NCBI RefSeq assembly: GCF_900141815.1
Contig: NZ_FQYR01000003.1
Coordinates: 1-64,000 of the forward strand
DNA from: Rubritalea squalenifaciens DSM 18772
Lineage (GTDB): Bacteria; Verrucomicrobiota; Verrucomicrobiia; Verrucomicrobiales; Akkermansiaceae
DNA length: 64,000 nucleotides
Reading direction: 5' to 3'
A program made the position numbers and the translations under genes. A model generated the notes under the pieces. The model was not told where the DNA came from. It ran no database searches and saw only the letters and a program-made list of their open reading frames with translations. Shown in pieces: positions 59,351 to 64,000 of this stretch (positions are counted from its first letter, which is position 1; each line of letters begins with the position of its first letter).

Positions 59351-60460
59351 ATGATTATCCAATTACTCAGAAGATGGATTCGGCGTGCCGGAGGTAGCCT
59401 GGGAGTTAGAGTCCTCAGGACCTTGCTCGGGGCGCTGGTGCTCAATCTCTTCTTTGGCGTCCTATTCTACCTGGCCGAGTCCGGGGTGCAGCAGGACCTC
59501 ACGCTGGAGGACTCCATCTGGTGGAGTATGGTCACCATGACTACGGTGGGCTACGGGGACTACTACCCGCAGACCTTCGTGGGGAGGTTCTTCGTGGGCT
59601 ATCCCTGCTTCCTCATTGGGATTGGCCTCATCGGTTTTTTGCTCGGGACATTAGCCGATAGCCTCATTGATTTTACATCCCGCAAAAGAAAAGGACTGAT
59701 TAAAATTCGTATGAAACAGCACATCATCATTTGCCACTGCCCTTCGGAAAACAAGGTGCTCCAAATTGTCGACGAGATCAAAGCCTCGCCGGAGCATTGT
59801 GATGCGCCCGTCGTCGTGGTGGCGGCCAATCTGGATGAGAGACCGGACTCCTTCCGCGAGAGAAACATCCTCTTCGTCAAGGGCGAGCCGACCAATGAAG
59901 AAACCCTCATCAGGGCCAACGTGCAGGAGGCTCAGGGAGTCTTCATTCTAGCCAAGGATCCGGCATCCACATCCAGCGATGCCTGCACCTTTGCCATTGG
60001 CACCATGATCGAGCATATCGAGGAAGAGACTGGCAACCCGATCCATACCGTCGCCGAGATGCTGAGCTCCCGCAGTCGCAGAATGGTGAGAAGATCCTCC
60101 ATCGATAGCATCGTGGTCTCCGAGGGGATTACCGATCGTGTGATGGTGCAGGAGTTCTTGCACCCCGGCATTCACAATGCCTTTGCCCAGCTGCTGACCA
60201 ATACGGAGGGCAGCCAGCTCTATGTGTGCCCGACCGCGCAGAAGGGCAGACGTCTGATCGATATCCAGTGCGCCGCCTTACAGTACAAGGACCACTTGCA
60301 GGTCATCGGCCTGATCCGCGGCGGGGATGCCATGCTGAACCCGGACAAGCAAGTTGCCGTGGAGGAGGGGGACATGCTGGTAGTGCTGGCCGAGTCCAAG
60401 AAGCAATTTACTGAATTCGAAAATGAACGCCACGTTCTCGCTGAATCCACAAGCGCCTGA
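59351..60460 (+). CDS. Potassium channel with RCK (TrkA-N) domain
   Basis: 369 residues. Two membrane helices enclose the filter [12 protein letters not shown] (signature TVGYGD), then an RCK Rossmann domain begins ([20 protein letters not shown]) that continues to residue ~330. The RCK NAD-binding motif is altered (CHCPSEN instead of GxGxxG), so ligand control may differ. It gates K+ flow. It overlaps the AdoMetDC gene by 38 bp. Confidence 0.85.
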   Translation: MIIQLLRRWIRRAGGSLGVRVLRTLLGALVLNLFFGVLFYLAESGVQQDLTLEDSIWWSMVTMTTVGYGDYYPQTFVGRFFVGYPCFLIGIGLIGFLLGTLADSLIDFTSRKRKGLIKIRMKQHIIICHCPSENKVLQIVDEIKASPEHCDAPVVVVAANLDERPDSFRERNILFVKGEPTNEETLIRANVQEAQGVFILAKDPASTSSDACTFAIGTMIEHIEEETGNPIHTVAEMLSSRSRRMVRRSSIDSIVVSEGITDRVMVQEFLHPGIHNAFAQLLTNTEGSQLYVCPTAQKGRRLIDIQCAALQYKDHLQVIGLIRGGDAMLNPDKQVAVEEGDMLVVLAESKKQFTEFENERHVLAESTSA

Positions 60461-60821
60461 TCCGAGCGCACACCACGCCCACGGCTGCCACCTCCTGCTG
60501 GAATGCTCCGGCTGCGAGCCGGATTTGCTGACCGATCTTCCCCTGTTAGAGCAGGTGCTGGAAAAGGCGGCTAGCGAAGCCGGTGCCACCGTGGTGAAAA
60601 CCTTCCTGCATGAGTTCAATCCGCACGGCCTCAGCGGAGTAGTCGTCATCGCCGAGAGCCACATCGCCATCCACACCTGGCCGGAGCACCACTACGCCGC
60701 CATCGATATCTTCACCTGCGGCATGCCTGAAGTCGCCGAGCGCATCTACGAAAAGCTCCTCGCCGCTTTCAAGCCCCACAAACACCAGATCAAACGCCTC
60801 GAGCGTAAACCGCCGGAGTAG
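60423..60821 (+). CDS. speD: S-adenosylmethionine decarboxylase proenzyme
   Basis: 132 residues. Self-cleavage site at E78-S79 in VVVIAESH; S79 becomes the pyruvoyl group. H84 (AIHTWPEHH) and C99 (FTCG) are the other active-site residues. It provides decarboxylated AdoMet for the membrane aminopropyltransferase at the start of the same cluster. It overlaps the channel gene by 38 bp in another frame. Confidence 0.9.
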   Translation: MNATFSLNPQAPDPSAHHAHGCHLLLECSGCEPDLLTDLPLLEQVLEKAASEAGATVVKTFLHEFNPHGLSGVVVIAESHIAIHTWPEHHYAAIDIFTCGMPEVAERIYEKLLAAFKPHKHQIKRLERKPPE

Positions 60822-60930
60822 GGGGAGTTTCTTTGGGTGAGTTCTCTATGACCAATTCAACCAGTAGACCAGAAGTTCATGCTCTTGCCGTATGGTAGGT
60901 GTGTAGTGTATGACCTTCGCCAGGTAGCCT

Positions 60931-61242
60931 ATGAAACTGTCGCCAATCATTGCCTTAGCTCTCTTCGTGGCCTCTTGTGCGTCACCGAGTATTGAGAATG
61001 CCGGTTCATGTGCATGCGCGGATCATTTCAACAGCCTTCAGACATCAGACCAGGGAACCGCTGATGCCAGACGCCATGTGAGAGACAACGGGTTTCGCAT
61101 TCTGCGCTATGATATGCCCGGAATCAGATCAGGCTACTGGGTGGATTATTACAGACCTTTTCGACATTTCGGCATCGAGGAGTCTAATGAGTATTTCGCC
61201 TCACTGGTGATCGGGCTACCTAAAGCTGGAGTACTTCGATGA
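60931..61242 (+). CDS. Small lipoprotein
   Basis: 103 residues. The signal ALALFVASC with Cys at residue 16 gives a lipoprotein. A CACAD motif is near residue 27. The rest is hydrophilic, with YWVDYYRPFRHFGIEES. No family is recognised. It ends 15 bp before an IS3 element, so its 3' end may have been altered. Confidence 0.5.
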   Translation: MKLSPIIALALFVASCASPSIENAGSCACADHFNSLQTSDQGTADARRHVRDNGFRILRYDMPGIRSGYWVDYYRPFRHFGIEESNEYFASLVIGLPKAGVLR

Positions 61243-61257
61243 CGACATCGTGTCTGG

Positions 61258-62133
61258 TTAGTTAATTACTGGTTTCATTGGTTTTGGCAAGCTAGGAAGG
61301 CTGTTTCCACGGGCTTGCGTGTATTTCTCGTGGATCATGTCCGGGCTGTCGTAACCGAGGTTGCTGTGCGGATGCACGGCGTTGTAGAGCTTTCTCCATC
61401 CCTCTATCACAACCTTCGCTTCCAGTACGCTAAGGAAGACCTCCTGGCTCAGGCATTCATCCCTCAGTCTCTGGTGGAAGCTTTCCACGAACCCGTTCTG
61501 CCAAGGGCTGCCCGGGTCTATATAAATGATCTTGATGGGATGGCTTGCCAGTGAGTCCTTCACGGTACGGGCTATAAACTCAGATCCGTTGTCTGAACGG
61601 ATATATTCCGGAGCCCCGTGTTCGGCGATAGCCTGGTGGAGGACTTCCACGACATCATTGCTCTGGAGCCCCCGGGCAACCCGGATGGCGAGGCAACGCC
61701 TCGTGCATTCATCTATCAGAATCATCAGCCTGAGGCTGCCTCCGTCGTCCGTGCGGTCGTGGACGAAGTCCCAGCTCCACACGTGGTTCGGCTTGCTTGC
61801 CGTGGTGGGAAGTCCCGTCGATTTCCCCTGCCTCCTGCGTTTCGGTGGCTTCCGGCTCACCTTGAGCCCTTCCTCGCGCCGGATTTTCTGTACAAGCTTC
61901 CTGCTGACCTCCCAGCCTTCCCGTGCAAGCAGGGCCCGGATACGGCGGTAGCCGTACCGGGGGAACTCCCAGCTCAGGTGGATTGCTCGCTTCCTGAGCT
62001 TGATCTGGTATGGGCTCCTTTGCTTCTCCTTGTAGTAGAAGCTGCTCTCACTGAGTCCCAGGTAGCGGCATGCCCTGCGGCAACTGCACAGCCCGGATTG
62101 GGAAACCTCCCGGACCGCCCGTCTCTCACCACT
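61258..62133 (-). CDS. IS3-family transposase OrfB
   Basis: The frame is open from about 62133, without its own ATG; the first GTG is at 61860, beginning SRKPPKRRR. The N-terminal part reads YRRIRALLAREGWEVSRKLV and the catalytic domain has SWDFVHDRTDDG (Asp), IRSDNGSEFIA (Asp) and GSPWQNGFVESFHQRLRDEC (Glu), so the DDE triad is intact. It is produced as an OrfAB fusion by a frameshift. OrfB lies in the +1 frame relative to orfA rather than the usual -1, so the element may be defective or use a different shift. Confidence 0.75.
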   Translation of the reverse strand, partial: SGERRAVREVSQSGLCSCRRACRYLGLSESSFYYKEKQRSPYQIKLRKRAIHLSWEFPRYGYRRIRALLAREGWEVSRKLVQKIRREEGLKVSRKPPKRRRQGKSTGLPTTASKPNHVWSWDFVHDRTDDGGSLRLMILIDECTRRCLAIRVARGLQSNDVVEVLHQAIAEHGAPEYIRSDNGSEFIARTVKDSLASHPIKIIYIDPGSPWQNGFVESFHQRLRDECLSQEVFLSVLEAKVVIEGWRKLYNAVHPHSNLGYDSPDMIHEKYTQARGNSLPSLPKPMKPVIN

Positions 62134-62392
62134 TTTTTGCGTTCACGTGCTCCAGCACCTTGATGTTCAGAAGTTGCTCCGCGACAATCTTCTTCAGCTC
62201 GGTGTTCTCCTTCTCTAGTTCCCGCAGACGCTTCGCGTCCGCGACCTCCATCCTGCCATATTTCCGCTTCCATCGGTAGTAGGTCTTGTCGCTGATGTTG
62301 TGGTCCTTGCAGACCTGGCGTACCGTCTTGCCGCCATCAGCCTCCCTTAGTATTCCTATGATCTGCTCTTCAGAGTGTGTCTGTTTCTGCAT
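62126..62392 (-). CDS. IS3-family OrfA
   Basis: 88 residues, with an HTH (HSEEQIIGILREADGGKTVR, NISDKTYYRWKRKYG) and a leucine-zipper-like segment (RLRELEKENTELKKIVAEQL). It ends at HVNAKKW, and the run A6G (CAAAAAAG) at 62131-62138 is a potential slippery site. Confidence 0.8.
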   Translation of the reverse strand: MQKQTHSEEQIIGILREADGGKTVRQVCKDHNISDKTYYRWKRKYGRMEVADAKRLRELEKENTELKKIVAEQLLNIKVLEHVNAKKW

Positions 62393-62461
62393 TGTATTCT
62401 CTTTCGTTCATACAATGTCTGACATCTTATGCACTCCAGATCTTCGGGGTCAGATCAGAAA

Positions 62462-63523
62462 TCAGTGACTAGCCTCTATATAGAGTGCAAACTTATCGGG
62501 ATTGCTCGATAGATGCGCAATCCGCATTTCTGAATCCAGAGAAGCTAAGGAGGGGCTTCCATGGCCAAATCGAGTAATTTCTACTCTTCTGAATCCTGCT
62601 TGATGAAGACTTTTTTCCAATGTGATGCTGTCATAGGCTGCCTTGTGGCCGATTAGACGTGTTAGCGTGTCTCCTCCACCGAAATAGTCCATGGTTAGCT
62701 CGAGGTTGGAAAGGTGAGTCGGCCACTCCTTCCAAATCTTTTTAACTTCTTCAAAGTATGTGCAGTCATCGGTAGCGTAGGCGTATAGCCATTTTTTAGC
62801 ATCGGGGACAACAATACGAATTTTTCCTTCAGGGAGCAGGCACCGTTTTGCTTGCCTGAGGATGTCCAAGCCTACATCTCTGTCAAAGTGTTCTAACACA
62901 TGCCCCATGTAGATGTATTGTACCGATTCGCTCTGGAAGGGCCATGGTTGCCTGATATCACAGCGTAGATCCGCATTTGGTGAGACGTCGACGGATGTCC
63001 ATTCGTTTATTCGGGATGATCCTGCACCGATGTTGAGTTTCAATGGTGAGTGATCCAGATGTGGATTAGCAATAGAAGAAGGAAGACTTTCTTTTAGGTT
63101 GGTATCTTCTAATATTAATTGTAACAGTCTAAGAAGAAGTTGATCGAGGTATGTTTCTCCGGGGAGTGAGTTGTGCTGATAGAGTTTTGTTTCCAGAGAT
63201 TCGAGAATGACGGAAATTAATTGAAGATGTCTGGAAAAGGGGCTGGGGGTAGATCGGGTGGTATCATCATTGACCAAAATTTCAGCATGGATGATTTTCT
63301 CTACAAATGCCTCTGTATTTTCTGCTAGCAGAAGGTTTAGTTTTCTAGTGATCTCTTGCTGGGTATTTTCTCCAGACAAACTGGAAATTATCTCTCTGAG
63401 TCCATCTATGTCGCTGGTAGCGATCCCCTTTCCTTGCGATCCGTATAACTCTAACAAACCAGCCTCTAGCCTTACACGAAAGTGAGGAGACAGTGTCCAA
63501 TGCTGAGAGTGGTTTGATGACAT
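62462..63523 (-). CDS. SAM-dependent methyltransferase with extra N-terminal part
   Basis: 353 residues. Residues ~165-353 form the methyltransferase: LKLNIGAGSSRINEWTSVDV (motif I), DIRQPWPFQSESVQYIYMGH, EHFDRDVGLDILRQAKRCLL, GKIRIVVPDAKKWLYAY. The first ~165 residues are helical and unassigned. The pattern is that of the cell-surface polysaccharide methyltransferases. The ATG at 63523 is 3 bp after the next gene's stop. Confidence 0.7.
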   Translation of the reverse strand: MSSNHSQHWTLSPHFRVRLEAGLLELYGSQGKGIATSDIDGLREIISSLSGENTQQEITRKLNLLLAENTEAFVEKIIHAEILVNDDTTRSTPSPFSRHLQLISVILESLETKLYQHNSLPGETYLDQLLLRLLQLILEDTNLKESLPSSIANPHLDHSPLKLNIGAGSSRINEWTSVDVSPNADLRCDIRQPWPFQSESVQYIYMGHVLEHFDRDVGLDILRQAKRCLLPEGKIRIVVPDAKKWLYAYATDDCTYFEEVKKIWKEWPTHLSNLELTMDYFGGGDTLTRLIGHKAAYDSITLEKSLHQAGFRRVEITRFGHGSPSLASLDSEMRIAHLSSNPDKFALYIEASH

Positions 63524-63526
63524 GAA

Positions 63527-64000
63527 TCAATCTATGTTTTGAGCAAGTAGGACCGTGCGACTATCGATCCAGCTGGGTTCACCGTTTTCCCATTCAACAC
63601 CCAGGGCTGTTTGTGCGGAAACTGTAGCGTTACGAAGTATGTCTAGGCAAGCTTTGCCGCGAAGATTGGCATTCGGGCGACTGGATAGACTGCGTTGAAT
63701 TTGAGTGCTGTGATTAGATTTGACTGTAAATTTGTTAGAATGGAGAAGTTTTTCCCACTGCTCTGGAGTGTAGCTTTGTATGGCTGTTGTTGCTAAGGTT
63801 TCCTCTAGTTGATCAAACAGTGCTCTGCCTTGCTCGTTTTCTGGAGGAGATACATCGACGAGCAGTATATAGGCACCTTTCTTACAGACTCTTTTAATTT
63901 CCTTAAGAACAGCTAATGTGTCAGTAATTTCGTGCAGGGATAATCGTGCTGCCACCAAGTCAAAAGAATCGTTTTCAAATGGCAGATTGCAAATGTCACC
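63527..64000 (-). CDS. SAM-dependent methyltransferase, partial
   Basis: The frame enters from the right window edge at 64000 (first residues GDICNLPFENDSFDL) and stops at 63527. It has a motif II/III layout, VAARLSLHEITDTLAVLKEI then GAYILLVDVSPPENEQ, typical of UbiE-like enzymes. The SAM-binding loop lies outside the window. A 158-codon part is visible. Confidence 0.7.
   Translation of the reverse strand, partial: GDICNLPFENDSFDLVAARLSLHEITDTLAVLKEIKRVCKKGAYILLVDVSPPENEQGRALFDQLEETLATTAIQSYTPEQWEKLLHSNKFTVKSNHSTQIQRSLSSRPNANLRGKACLDILRNATVSAQTALGVEWENGEPSWIDSRTVLLAQNID

Larger units (their letters stand above)
61243..62430 (-). mobile_element. IS3-family insertion sequence
   Basis: A two-ORF element with orfA (62126-62392) and orfB (61258-62133) on the minus strand. 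Its limits are uncertain: TGTCTGG near 61251 and TGTCAGACA on the minus strand near 62422 are candidate tips, but no convincing target duplication is seen. Orientation and protein match place it in the IS407-like branch. Confidence 0.65.

Noticed and set aside
1-64000. CRISPR array
   Set aside because: No regularly spaced direct repeats were seen; the only tandem repeat is the two-copy structured element.

Overview
The window looks like a chromosome segment from a Verrucomicrobiota bacterium, probably Verrucomicrobiales in the broad neighbourhood of Rubritalea or Akkermansiaceae. This is an inference from gene content: a DUF1549/DUF1553 plus DUF1501 pair with a CxxCH motif, a primary sigma factor with a long Lys/Ala-rich N-terminus, a BspA-like leucine-rich secreted protein, a verrucomicrobial-type pseudopilin, lpxI-type lipid A metabolism, and many genes without a Shine-Dalgarno site.

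Positions 1 to about 20,316 are accessory DNA. They end at a tyrosine recombinase gene (18886-20208) and a 3' fragment of tRNA-Tyr (20317-20375), so this is best read as an integrative element in tRNA-Tyr whose other end lies left of the window. From left to right it holds: nested IS66 debris (1-736); a tightly coupled operon of two large unrecognised helical proteins, one with a nuclease-like N-terminus, preceded by a 48-codon ORF behind an inverted-repeat promoter (717-4663), which is the best candidate for an undescribed defence-type system; an overlapping operon with a putative ssDNA-related protein, a Cas4/AddB-like Fe-S nuclease, a lipoprotein, a small membrane protein and then DUF932 (4842-7452); a SUKH-like protein; a CrtA-like monooxygenase plus YndJ-like membrane protein pair; an XRE regulator with two matching operators divergent from a lipoprotein/GYF_2 operon; a broken PIF1-type helicase; a BspA-like protein; a striking tandem pair of large hairpin elements whose outer stems differ in sequence but stay paired (16770-17314); a leaderless-looking small gene; an AlpA-like regulator; an HTH protein; and the integrase.

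From 20,376 on the content is chromosomal. A heavy-metal resistance operon (20554-28753) encodes a Cys-rich secreted protein, a metal-binding lipoprotein, a TolC-like protein, a CusB-like adaptor with two metal-binding modules and a very long CusA-like pump. Next come a methyltransferase, a NahK-like kinase, a pseudopilin, the DUF1501/DUF1549 pair, a large secreted protein, an AraC regulator and a TIM-barrel epimerase (28904-39043). Housekeeping genes follow: thrC-thrB, rlpA-like, lpxI, a Gfo/Idh/MocA oxidoreductase, rex, rpoD, cdo with a YeiH-like exporter, murA, prmC and prfA (39156-54135).

The last part contains a GIY-YIG protein, then a six-gene chain (55108-60821) joining a membrane spermidine-synthase-like enzyme, a lipoprotein, a DUF350 protein, an unknown protein, a TVGYGD potassium channel with RCK domain and an AdoMet decarboxylase (polyamine-linked). 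It ends with a small lipoprotein, an IS3-family insertion (orfA/orfB in shifted frames) and two methyltransferases, the last cut by the window edge. All functions are read from the sequence alone; no database search was run.
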